Source: Saccharopolyspora elongata (GTDB taxonomy: Bacteria; Actinomycetota; Actinomycetes; Mycobacteriales; Pseudonocardiaceae). Taken from it: DNA of 64,000 bases. Under the pieces are notes generated by a model that did no database searches, was not told where the DNA came from, and saw nothing but the letters and a program-made list of their open reading frames with translations. A program made the translations under genes and the position numbers. Positions 45,143 to 52,926 of this stretch are shown piece after piece (position 1 is the first letter of the stretch; the number at the start of each line of letters is the position of its first letter). The stretch is from assembly GCF_004348985.1 (NCBI RefSeq), contig NZ_SMKW01000012.1, positions 62,001 to 126,000 on the forward strand. Direction: 5' to 3'.

Positions 45143-46618
45143 TCAGTTCACGCCGTGCATGTAGCGCTTGATGCTCTTGGAGCCGAGCAGGAGTAGCACC
45201 GCGCAGCCGATCGTGGCCGCGCCGACGATGCCGAAGTAGACCGGCTGGTTGTCCACCGAGTACAGCTTCACCACCTGGGCGCCGAGGCCCTGCCCCATCG
45301 CCGGGGCCAGGAAGTACAGGCCCATGGTCTGGGAGGCGAAGACCTTCGGCGCCAGCTTGGTGCTCGCCGACAGGCCGACCGGCGAGAGCATCAGCTCACC
45401 GAGGGTCATGATCACGAACACCAGCGCGAGCATGATCGGCAGGTGCTTGCCGTCGCCGGCGACGAACTTCGACACCACGACCCACAGGAACGAGACGCCG
45501 ACGAAGAACAGGCCGCCGACAAACTTCTGCGGGGTCGACGGCTGCCGCTCCCCCAGTTTCGTCCACAGCAACGCCATCAGCGGCGCCAGCACGATGATCG
45601 CCAGCGAGTTGATGGACTGGAACCACGACGCCGGGATCACGAACCCGAGGATGTTCAGGTCGGTGTCCGCCTCGGCGATGTTGGCCAGCGAGTTCGGCTG
45701 CTGCTCGAAGAGCAGGAAGAACAGCGCGGTCGCCAGGAACAGCGGGATGTAGGCGATCAGCCGGTCCCGCTCGATCTTGGTGATCTGCTTGCTGGAGAGC
45801 ATCACCGCGAAGTAGATGACCGGCAGCACCGCGGAGATCAGGCTGATCACGTTGACCAGGCCGTCCAGGCCCATCACGCCGCTCACCGACAGGCCGACCA
45901 GGACCACGATGAACGCCAGGCCGATGCCGATCGCGCGTCCCAGCACCCGGCCCTTGTGCCCGGCGGGCAGCGGGTTGACCGGTGCCAGCCCGGCCGAGCC
46001 CAGGTTCTTGCGCCCGAGCTGGTACTGGATCAGCCCGAACGCCATGCCGACGGCCGCCGCGCCGAACCCGACGTGCCAGCTGACCTTCTCGCCGAGGGTG
46101 CCGACGACGAAGGGGGCCAGGAACCCGCCGAGGTTGATGCCCATGTAGTAGATCGAGAACCCGGCGTCGCGGCGCGTGTCGTGTTCGCTGTAGAGCCCGC
46201 CGACGAGGCCGGAGATGTTCGGCTTCAGCAGCCCGGTGCCGATCACCAGCAGCACGAGCCCGAGCACCACCGTGGCGATGCCGCCGGGCAGGGCCAGGCT
46301 GATGTGGCCGAGCATGATCACGCAGCCGCCGTAGAACACCGCACGTTGCGCGCCGACTACTCGGTCGGCCAGCCAGCCGCCGAGGATGCCGGTCATGTAG
46401 ACAGAGGCGCCGTAGACGCCGACCACCGACAGCGCCGTCGACTCGGGGATCCCCAGGCCGCCCTCGGCGACCGCGAAGTACAGGTAGTACCCGAGGATCG
46501 CCCGCATGCCGTAGTAGGAGAACCGCTCCCACATCTCGGTGAAGAACAGCGTCGACAAGCCGCGGGGGTGACCGAAGAAGCCCCTCTGCGGTGCGTCCGC
46601 AACCGTGGGTGTGCTCAC
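45143..46618 (-). CDS. POT-family proton-dependent peptide transporter
   Basis: A 491-residue member of the proton-dependent oligopeptide transporter family (like DtpA), importing di- and tripeptides. The hallmark ExxERFxYYG is in EMWERFSYYGMRAILGYYL at the start of helix 1; GGWLADRVVGAQRAV and FSIYYMGINLGGFLAPFV follow. I choose the GTG at 46618 (VSTPTVADAPQ) because GAGAGGA lies seven bases upstream; the GTG two codons earlier would be too close. It is convergent with the secreted tripeptidyl peptidase. Confidence 0.92.
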   Translation of the reverse strand: MSTPTVADAPQRGFFGHPRGLSTLFFTEMWERFSYYGMRAILGYYLYFAVAEGGLGIPESTALSVVGVYGASVYMTGILGGWLADRVVGAQRAVFYGGCVIMLGHISLALPGGIATVVLGLVLLVIGTGLLKPNISGLVGGLYSEHDTRRDAGFSIYYMGINLGGFLAPFVVGTLGEKVSWHVGFGAAAVGMAFGLIQYQLGRKNLGSAGLAPVNPLPAGHKGRVLGRAIGIGLAFIVVLVGLSVSGVMGLDGLVNVISLISAVLPVIYFAVMLSSKQITKIERDRLIAYIPLFLATALFFLLFEQQPNSLANIAEADTDLNILGFVIPASWFQSINSLAIIVLAPLMALLWTKLGERQPSTPQKFVGGLFFVGVSFLWVVVSKFVAGDGKHLPIMLALVFVIMTLGELMLSPVGLSASTKLAPKVFASQTMGLYFLAPAMGQGLGAQVVKLYSVDNQPVYFGIVGAATIGCAVLLLLGSKSIKRYMHGVN

Positions 46619-46665
46619 GATCACGTCCTCTCGTTTGTGACCTGGCGGCGGTAGCCGCTCGAAGA

Positions 46666-46680
46666 AACCTGCGGCAGGTT
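46666..46680. promoter_or_regulatory. Perfect 15-nt palindrome upstream of the peptide transporter
   Basis: AACCTGC-G-GCAGGTT lies 48 bases upstream of the transporter start. It is a candidate operator; no regulator is adjacent. Confidence 0.45.
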
Positions 46681-46839
46681 ACGTCTCGCCCCAGTGGCCC
46701 AGACCACCGGGGCGTAAACCCGCCTCGCCGCGGATGCCACGAGCGCCCCCGACCAGCCACACTGGACGCGTGGCCAGGGATTCCGCCGCCACCTCCGGGC
46801 GCCCCGTGACCGATTTCACAACGCTCATCGGGAGAAATC

Positions 46840-47403
46840 ATGCAGCTGCAGGACGCCCACCGCAGGGCCATGGCCGAGTTCGACACCAGGGTGGGGCACA
46901 TCGGCGACGACCAGTGGGACGCGCCGACGCCGTGTACGCGGTGGAGCGTCCGGGACCTGCTCGGCCACCTGGTGTCCGAGCAGCTGTGGGTGCCGTGGCT
47001 GCTCGACGGCGCCACTTTGGACGAGGTCGGCGACCGCTTCGACGGTGACGTCCTGGGCGCCGACCCGGTCGGCGCGTGGCGGGAGGCCGCCGCGGCGGCC
47101 CGGCGGGCGTGGGACGAACCGGGCGCGACCGATGGCGAGGTCAACGTGACCGGCGGCGTGATCCCGGCGCAGGACTACGGCTGGCAGATGACGCTGGACC
47201 TGGCGGTGCACGCCTGGGACCTGGCCCGCGGCATCGGCGCCGACGACCGGCTGGACCCGGCGCTGGTGACCGCGGTGCACACCGTGTTCGCGCCGCAAAT
47301 CCCGGCCTGGGCGGACATGGGGATCTTCGCCCCGCCGCGCCCGGTGGCCGCCGACGCCGATGAGCAGGCCAAGCTCCTGGCCCTGCTCGGTCGATCGAGA
47401 TGA
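46840..47403 (+). CDS. TIGR03086 / mycothiol-dependent maleylpyruvate isomerase-like protein
   Basis: A 187-residue DinB-fold protein of the TIGR03086 metal-binding family. The N-terminal DDQWDAPTPCTRWSVRDLLGHL with its central His, and DLAVHAWDLARGIGADDRLD with the second conserved His, are the family metal site. Members are thought to use mycothiol or to bind zinc; their individual roles are mostly unknown. The ATG at 46840 follows GGGAG. A second paralogue is encoded at 56606-57187. The gene is upstream of the CNNM transporters but a promoter (TATACT) separates them. Confidence 0.85.
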   Translation: MQLQDAHRRAMAEFDTRVGHIGDDQWDAPTPCTRWSVRDLLGHLVSEQLWVPWLLDGATLDEVGDRFDGDVLGADPVGAWREAAAAARRAWDEPGATDGEVNVTGGVIPAQDYGWQMTLDLAVHAWDLARGIGADDRLDPALVTAVHTVFAPQIPAWADMGIFAPPRPVAADADEQAKLLALLGRSR

Positions 47404-47434
47404 TGTTGGCGCGGCCGGACCGGTCCAGACCCCG

Positions 47435-47582
47435 TATACTGGCGTCGTATTTTTCCGAATTTCTGTCTAGGAGTGACGTCTTCAGTGCCTGCGGCACAAT
47501 CCCCCGAGGGCAGTACCGAGCCGGGACATAGTCCCGGCTTTCCGAATCTGATGGCCGGTTTCCCCGCCCGGGGTGATCGGTG
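47435..47582 (+). promoter_or_regulatory. Promoter and structured leader of the CNNM/CorC transporter pair
   Basis: TATACT (47435-47440) is a very good -10, giving a leader of about 136 bases. The leader folds into GTGCC-TGC-GGCAC (47485-47497), then a 9-bp stem AGCCGGGAC-ATA-GTCCCGGCT followed by TTT (47519-47541), and finally CCCC/GGGG (47562-47573) that pairs with the Shine-Dalgarno GGGG. This has the layout of a riboswitch or attenuator controlling a divalent cation transporter. I cannot match it to a known class such as the M-box. Confidence 0.5.
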
Positions 47583-48920
47583 ATGGAAATCCTGCTGGCC
47601 GTTCTCGGCCTCGTCTTCGTCGGCATCCTCACGCTGGGCACCGGATTGGCGGTCGCCGCGGAGTTCTCGCTGACCTCCCTGGAACGCAGCACGGTGGACG
47701 CGCACGTCCGCCAGGTCGGCGACCGGCGCGCGCGGGCCGTGCAGAAGGCGCACCGGACACTGTCGTTCCAGCTCTCCGGCGCTCAGGTCGCGATCACGCT
47801 GACGACCCTGATCACGGGTTACGTCGCCGAGCCCTTGATCGGTGAGCTGATCCGGCCGGCGCTGATCGCGCTGGGGCTGCCCGGCGAGGCCGCCGGGGCG
47901 GTGTCGCTGACGCTGGCGATCCTGCTGGCCACCACGCTGTCGATGGTCTTCGGCGAAATGGTGCCCAAGAACCTCGCGATCGCCCGGCCGTTGCCGACCG
48001 CACGCGCGGTTTCCGGTTACCACGCCGGGTTCTCGCAGGTCTTCCGCTGGCTGATCGACGCCATGAACAACAGCGCCAACTGGGTCGTGCGCCGCTTCGG
48101 CATCGAACCCCAGGAGGAGCTCCGGTCGGCGCGTTCGCCCGACGAGCTCGGCTCGATCGTGCGCTCCAGCGCCGAGCACGGAACGCTGGACTCCGCGACC
48201 GCCCAGCTGATGGACCGGTCGCTGCGCTTCGGCGACCGGACCGCCGAGGAGCTGATGACCCCGCGCGTGCGCGTCGAGTCGCTGACGGTCGACGAAAGCG
48301 TGCTGGACCTGCTCGACATCGCCCGCCGCACCGGGTTCTCCCGGTTCCCGGTGCACGGCGCCGACCTGGACGAGGTGCACGGTGTCGTCCACGTCAAGCA
48401 GGCGTTCGGCGTGCCCGCCTCCCGCCGCGCGACGACTCCGGTGGGGTCGCTGGCCCGGCCGGTGCCGACGGTGCCGGAGACGCTGGACGGAGACGCGCTG
48501 CTGAACCGGCTGCGCGGGTCCGGGCTCCAGCTGGCCGTGGTGGTCGACGAGTACGGCGGCACCGCGGGCATCGTGACGCTGGAAGACGTCGTCGAGGAGA
48601 TCATCGGCGACGTCCGCGACGAGCACGACCGCCGCGAGATCGCCGCCGTGCGCCGCGCCGGCGATGGCACCTGGATCATCTCCGGGCGGCTGCGCCCGGA
48701 CGAGCTCGCCGAGGCCACCGAGTTCGCTGTGCCCGACGGGGACTACGAGACCGTCGCCGGTTTCGTGCTGGCCCGGCTGGGCCGCATCCCCGAGGTCGGC
48801 GATCGCCTCGACCCAGATGGATGGGAGCTGACCGTCACGCGGATGGACCGCCACCGCATTGCCGAGCTGCGGCTCACCCGACAGCCGGCGCCCGCCGAGG
48901 CCGTGGAGGAAGTCCGATGA
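47583..48920 (+). CDS. CNNM/CorC (HlyC)-family transporter, DUF21-CBS-CBS-CorC_HlyC
   Basis: A 445-residue hemolysin-C-like membrane protein. The DUF21 membrane domain (about 1-200) has AEFSLTSLERSTVDAHV and FGEMVPKNLAIARPLPTA; two CBS motifs follow (MTPRVRVESLTVDE to GVVHVKQAF, then VVVDEYGGTAGIVTLEDVVEEI), then the C-terminal CorC_HlyC domain with GDYETVAGFVLARLGRIPEVGD. The family exports Mg2+ or related divalent ions. The ATG at 47583 lies nine bases after GGGG; a GTG one codon earlier is possible. Its end overlaps the next gene by ATGA. Confidence 0.9.
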   Translation: MEILLAVLGLVFVGILTLGTGLAVAAEFSLTSLERSTVDAHVRQVGDRRARAVQKAHRTLSFQLSGAQVAITLTTLITGYVAEPLIGELIRPALIALGLPGEAAGAVSLTLAILLATTLSMVFGEMVPKNLAIARPLPTARAVSGYHAGFSQVFRWLIDAMNNSANWVVRRFGIEPQEELRSARSPDELGSIVRSSAEHGTLDSATAQLMDRSLRFGDRTAEELMTPRVRVESLTVDESVLDLLDIARRTGFSRFPVHGADLDEVHGVVHVKQAFGVPASRRATTPVGSLARPVPTVPETLDGDALLNRLRGSGLQLAVVVDEYGGTAGIVTLEDVVEEIIGDVRDEHDRREIAAVRRAGDGTWIISGRLRPDELAEATEFAVPDGDYETVAGFVLARLGRIPEVGDRLDPDGWELTVTRMDRHRIAELRLTRQPAPAEAVEEVR

Positions 48921-49957
48921 GCGACGGTTTCGCGATCGTCCTCGGTGTCGGTCTGCTGCTGCTCAACGCGTTCTTCGTGGGCGCTGAGTTCTCGCTGCTG
49001 TCGTCCCGCCGGGACCGGCTGGAGGCGCTGCTGGCCCAGGGCAAGAGCCGGGCCAGTATCGTGATCAAGGCGAGCCAGGAGGGCTCGCTGATGCTCACCA
49101 GCGCCCAGCTGGGCATCACGCTGTGCTCGCTGGGGCTGGGGCGGCTGGGCGAACCCGCCGTCGCCCACCAGCTGGAGGTGCCCTTCGCCGCCCTCGGCGT
49201 CCCCGAGCCGGTCATGCACGCCGTGGCGTTCGCGATCGCGCTGGCGATCGTGGTCGTCCTGCACGTGCTCGTCGGCGAGATGGTGCCGAAGAACCTGGCG
49301 ATCGCCGAGCCCGAGCGCCTCGCGCTGTGGCTGGTGCCGCCGCTGGTCGGGTTCGTCACCCTGGCCCGGCCGCTGATCGCCGTGTTCAACATGCTGGCCA
49401 ACGCCGTGCTGCGGCTGCTGCGGGTGGAGCCCAAGGAGGAACTCGACACCGCCTACACCTCGGCGGAACTCGCCGAGCTCCTGGTGGAATCCCGCCGCGA
49501 AGGCCTGCTGGAGCAGTCCGAGCACCGCAGGCTGGCGCAGACGCTGTCGTCGGTGGAGCACACCGTGGCCGACGTCCTCGTGCCGCTGCCGGACCTGACG
49601 ACGCTGCCGCAGCACCCGGCACTGGGCGATGTGGAGCGGGTGGTGACCGAGACCGGGTTCTCCCGGTTCCCGGTGCGGGGTGATGACGGTGCGCTGCGCG
49701 GCTACCTGCACGTCAAGGACGTGCTGGACCAAGCCGGGCACGATCCCTCCACCCCCATCGCGCCCGGTCGCATCCGGCGGCTGCCGACGGTGCCGGTGGG
49801 CGCCCTGCTCGACGAGGCGCTGACGTCGCTGCGCCGGGCCGGGAGCCACCTCGCCGTGGCCGTCGGCACCACGGGCGAACCCGTCGGCGTCGTTGCCATG
49901 GAGGACCTCGTCGAGGAGTACGTGGGCACCGTCCGCGACGCCACCCACGTGCACTGA
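48917..49957 (+). CDS. CNNM/CorC-family transporter lacking the CorC_HlyC domain
   Basis: A 346-residue paralogue of the preceding protein: DUF21 (AEFSLLSSRRDRLEALLAQG, VGEMVPKNLAIAEPERLA), then two CBS motifs ending VGVVAMEDLVEEYVGTVRD. Unlike its neighbour it stops right after the CBS pair and has no CorC_HlyC domain. Its ATG overlaps the stop of the first gene (ATGA). Tandem long and short CNNM genes are common in actinobacteria, so a heteromeric transporter is plausible. A terminator follows directly. Confidence 0.9.
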   Translation: MSDGFAIVLGVGLLLLNAFFVGAEFSLLSSRRDRLEALLAQGKSRASIVIKASQEGSLMLTSAQLGITLCSLGLGRLGEPAVAHQLEVPFAALGVPEPVMHAVAFAIALAIVVVLHVLVGEMVPKNLAIAEPERLALWLVPPLVGFVTLARPLIAVFNMLANAVLRLLRVEPKEELDTAYTSAELAELLVESRREGLLEQSEHRRLAQTLSSVEHTVADVLVPLPDLTTLPQHPALGDVERVVTETGFSRFPVRGDDGALRGYLHVKDVLDQAGHDPSTPIAPGRIRRLPTVPVGALLDEALTSLRRAGSHLAVAVGTTGEPVGVVAMEDLVEEYVGTVRDATHVH

Positions 49958-49963
49958 CGGCCG

Positions 49964-50001
49964 CGCGTCTTCCGGGCTGCCGCCGCGGCCCGGAAGACGC
50001 G
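49964..50001 (+). terminator. Terminator after the CNNM pair
   Basis: A perfect 14-bp stem CGCGTCTTCCGGGC/GCCCGGAAGACGCG with a ten-base loop starts six bases after the stop codon. Confidence 0.75.
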
Positions 50002-50051
50002 GTTCGGCAACCGTGGCCATTGGCCGATTTGTCACCCATTAGGGTCACGGT

Positions 50052-51593
50052 GTGCGAGATGATCGGGTCGTGGCTCACCATCAACAGGTCAGCACCGCCC
50101 CCCGCGTCATCGGCGGCCGGTACCGGCTGGAGGGCACCATCGGCCGCGGCGCGATGGGTTACGTCTGGTCCGGCACCGACGAGCTGCTGCAGCGTCCGGT
50201 GGCGGTCAAAGAGCTCCGGCTGTCGCCCGGCATTCCCGAAGAGGAAGCCGCCGAGCTGCGCGAACGAGCCCTGCGCGAGGCGCGCTCGATGGCGGTGCTC
50301 AGCCATCCCAACGCCGTCATGCTCTACGACGTCGCGCGCGATGGCGAGCAGCCGTTCGTCGTGATGGAGCTGGTGCGGGCGCAGAGCCTGTCGAGCGTGC
50401 TCAACAAGCACGGGGCGCTGAACCCGCACCAACTCGCCGTGCTGGTCGACAGCGTCGCCGCGGCCCTGCAGGCGGCGCACCAGGTGGGCATCGTGCACCG
50501 CGACGTCAAGCCCGGCAATGTGCTGCTGGGGCGGCACGGCCAGGTCAAGCTCGCCGACTTCGGCATCTCCCGCAACGCCGCGGAATCGACGCTCACCCGC
50601 ACCGGCGTCCTGGTCGGCACGCCCGCCTACCTGGCGCCGGAGATCGCGATGGGCCGCTCCCTGGGGCCGTCCGCCGACCTGTGGAGCCTCGGCGCGACGC
50701 TGTTCGCGGCGGCCGAAGGCCGGCTGCCGTACGACACCTCCGGCGACCCGCTGATCACCGTCAGCTCCATCGTGCACGGGCCGGTGCCGCAGCACCGCCA
50801 GAGCGGCCCGATCGGCGAGGTCATCAGCGGCCTGATGATCAAGGATCCCGAGCGGCGGATGCCGCTGCTCGAGGTGCGCCGCCGCCTCCAGGACCTGGCG
50901 CGCGACGCCGGGGAGGCCCCGTTCGACGCCCTGCTCGACGCCACCGAGCCCGCACCGCGCACACCCACCCACCCGGGCACCTCGTCGCAAACCCCGCCCA
51001 CCGCGCCGGTGAACGCGCCGAAAAGCCGGAACGGGCGCCGGGCGGCGGTCGTGGCGGGCGGGCTCGCGGTGCTGCTCGCGGGCGCCGCCGGGGTTGCCGG
51101 TTTCTACGCCGGAGTCGCCGAACGCCCGAGCGGAGCCCCGGGCGTGGCGCCGCTGGAACCGACGTCCGGGCAGGTTCCCAGCACGTCCGCCTACCGCATG
51201 ATCGAGGCGGAGTCCTTCCAGACGGAGTCCGGTGGCGTCGCCACCGACAAGGAGGGGCAGGTCAGGTTCATCGGGCCGATCGACAACGGCGACGGGGTCC
51301 TGTTCCGGGGCATCGACTTCGGCCCCGAGCCTGCGACCCAGGTTTCCGCGCGGCTGCGGACGTGGGCCGACGACGGGGTGAGGGCGAAGATCGAGGTCCG
51401 GCTCGGCGGCCCGAAGGGCAAGATCGTCGGCAAGATCAACGTGTCGTCCGCCGTGGACGGCCAGGAGTGGAAGGAGGTGCCGTTCGACCTGCTGGAGCCT
51501 GTGAGCGGCAGGCGGGACGTGTACCTGTCCTTCGCCTCGGACGGAGGCGGGAACTTCCTGGACCTCGACTGGTTCAAGTTCTTCCGCCGCTGA
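50052..51593 (+). CDS. Membrane Ser/Thr protein kinase with extracellular CBM6-like domain
   Basis: A 513-residue Hanks-type kinase. The kinase domain (about 20-290) has GRGAMGYV, the ATP-binding Lys in VAVKELRL, the catalytic HRDVKPGN, DFG and the APE motif. A proline-rich juxtamembrane linker leads to one helix at about 333-353 (AAVVAGGLAVLLAGAAGVAG). The outer part (about 385-513) begins IEAESFQTESGGVAT and ends GGNFLDLDWFKFFRR, the pattern of carbohydrate-binding modules of family 6 (beta-sandwich). This suggests sensing of a cell-wall or extracellular glycan, unlike the PASTA repeats of PknB. GTG start at 50052. It stands alone, with no phosphatase or wall gene beside it. Confidence 0.9.
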   Translation: MRDDRVVAHHQQVSTAPRVIGGRYRLEGTIGRGAMGYVWSGTDELLQRPVAVKELRLSPGIPEEEAAELRERALREARSMAVLSHPNAVMLYDVARDGEQPFVVMELVRAQSLSSVLNKHGALNPHQLAVLVDSVAAALQAAHQVGIVHRDVKPGNVLLGRHGQVKLADFGISRNAAESTLTRTGVLVGTPAYLAPEIAMGRSLGPSADLWSLGATLFAAAEGRLPYDTSGDPLITVSSIVHGPVPQHRQSGPIGEVISGLMIKDPERRMPLLEVRRRLQDLARDAGEAPFDALLDATEPAPRTPTHPGTSSQTPPTAPVNAPKSRNGRRAAVVAGGLAVLLAGAAGVAGFYAGVAERPSGAPGVAPLEPTSGQVPSTSAYRMIEAESFQTESGGVATDKEGQVRFIGPIDNGDGVLFRGIDFGPEPATQVSARLRTWADDGVRAKIEVRLGGPKGKIVGKINVSSAVDGQEWKEVPFDLLEPVSGRRDVYLSFASDGGGNFLDLDWFKFFRR

Positions 51594-51629
51594 CCGCCCC
51601 CGCACCCGCCTCGACTACCCTGACCGGCG

Positions 51630-52505
51630 ATGATTGTGCTGTCTGAGCAGGACTGGCGCGCCCGGCAGGCCGCCCACCGGGAGCGGGTCGCGCGCTGGAC
51701 GCAGCCGCACCGCCGGCGCCAGCACGAGCACCGGAAGCACCCCGTGCTCGACTTCCTCTTCACCTACTACTCGTTCCGCCCGGCCCGGCTGGAGCGCTGG
51801 CAGCCCGGCGTCGGCGTCGCGCTGGCGGGCGGCGAGGAGTTCCTGGCCCGCCGGGGCTTCGCCGAGACGCCGGAGGGCGTCGCGCTCGATCCCGCCGCGC
51901 TGACCGAGAAACGCCGCGCCAGCACCGAATTCGTGCTCGGGCTGCTGACCGCCACGGCATCGCGGAAGGCCCGGCTCGACTGCTTCGGCCTGCACGAGTG
52001 GGCCATGGTCTACCGGACGCGACCGGAAGAGATCCGGCACACCGGGTGGCCGCTGCGCCTCGGGCACGACGGCACCGACGAGGTCGTCGAATCGATGCCG
52101 ATCAGCTGCACGCACCACGACGCGTTCCGGTTCTTCACCCCGCAGGCCCGTCCCCTCAACGCGCTGCAGCCCGAGCGCGCCGACCAGGTCCGCCTGGAAC
52201 AGCCGGGCTGCCTCCACGCGAACATGGACCTGTTCAAGTGGAGCTACAAGCTCGAACCGTTCGTGCCCGCCGAGCTGGTCGCCGACTGCTTCGAACTGGC
52301 CGTGCGGGTGCGCGAACTGGACATGCGCGCCAGCCCGTACGACCTGCACGAACTCGGCTACGAGCCGGTTCCGGTCGAAACCCCCGACGGCCGCGCCGAC
52401 TACGTCCGGTGGCAGCGCGACTTCGCCGCCGAGGCCGCGGTCCTGCGGCAACGGCTGATCGACACCTGCCGCGAGGTCCTCGACTGGGCGGCGCAGCCGG
52501 TGTGA
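51630..52505 (+). CDS. Conserved actinobacterial protein, often labelled 3-methyladenine DNA glycosylase
   Basis: A 291-residue soluble protein beginning VLSEQDWRARQAAHRERV and containing HPVLDFLFTYYSFRPARLERW, then GCLHANMDLFKWSYKL and DMRASPYDLHELGYEPVPVET. I recognise the sequence as one regularly labelled 3-methyladenine DNA glycosylase in actinobacterial genomes. I see no helix-hairpin-helix or other glycosylase motif, so the label may be mistaken. Many aromatic and histidine residues suggest an enzyme. The stop abuts the convergent HxlR gene stop with no spacer. Confidence 0.6.
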   Translation: MIVLSEQDWRARQAAHRERVARWTQPHRRRQHEHRKHPVLDFLFTYYSFRPARLERWQPGVGVALAGGEEFLARRGFAETPEGVALDPAALTEKRRASTEFVLGLLTATASRKARLDCFGLHEWAMVYRTRPEEIRHTGWPLRLGHDGTDEVVESMPISCTHHDAFRFFTPQARPLNALQPERADQVRLEQPGCLHANMDLFKWSYKLEPFVPAELVADCFELAVRVRELDMRASPYDLHELGYEPVPVETPDGRADYVRWQRDFAAEAAVLRQRLIDTCREVLDWAAQPV

Positions 52506-52886
52506 TCACCCCTGGTCGGCGGCGGCCCGCGCGGCGAGGATGCGGTTGACGTTGCGCTCGGACCAGTCGGCGATCGCCTCCACCGGCCCGCGCAGCGAAT
52601 GCCCGAGGTCGGTCAGCTCGTAGGTCACCCTCGGCGGCACCTCCGGGTACACGGTCCGGATCACCAGTCCGTCGCGCTCCATCGCGCGCAACGTCTGCGT
52701 CAGCACCTTCGGGGCGACCCCGCCGATGCCGGTGCGCAGCTGCGTGAAGCGCAGCGGGCCGTCGGACAGCAGCGTCACCACCAGCACCGTCCACTTGTCC
52801 CCGATGCGGTCCAGCACCAGGCGGGTCGGGCAGTTCGGATCGGTCAGATCCCCGCGCTTGAGGATGCTGTCCTCACTGGTAACCAC
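52506..52886 (-). CDS. HxlR-family transcriptional regulator
   Basis: A 126-residue winged-helix regulator. The family pattern NCPTRLVLDRIGDKWTVLVV, then FTQLRTGIGGVAPKVLTQTLRAMERDGLV and VTYELTDLGHSL, is complete. The N-terminal Cys before the first helix is the residue that senses electrophiles or oxidants in HypR/YodB relatives. GGTAACC dyads in the upstream gap (52876-52935) are candidate operators, shared with the MFS gene's downstream end. No target gene is divergent, so it may regulate itself or distant genes. Confidence 0.88.
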   Translation of the reverse strand: MVTSEDSILKRGDLTDPNCPTRLVLDRIGDKWTVLVVTLLSDGPLRFTQLRTGIGGVAPKVLTQTLRAMERDGLVIRTVYPEVPPRVTYELTDLGHSLRGPVEAIADWSERNVNRILAARAAADQG

Positions 52887-52926
52887 CAGATACCTATAGC
52901 ACGGCCGAGAAGTCGGTTACAACTGG

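Noticed and set aside
47440-47582. M-box or yybP-ykoY riboswitch assignment for the CNNM leader
   Set aside because: The leader is structured, but I could not find the conserved cores of either class, so no class is named.
52500-52510. TGATCA at the junction of two convergent genes here and at 55232-55237 as a functional site
   Set aside because: It results from a TGA stop abutting the complement of another TGA; two cases are not enough to suggest more.
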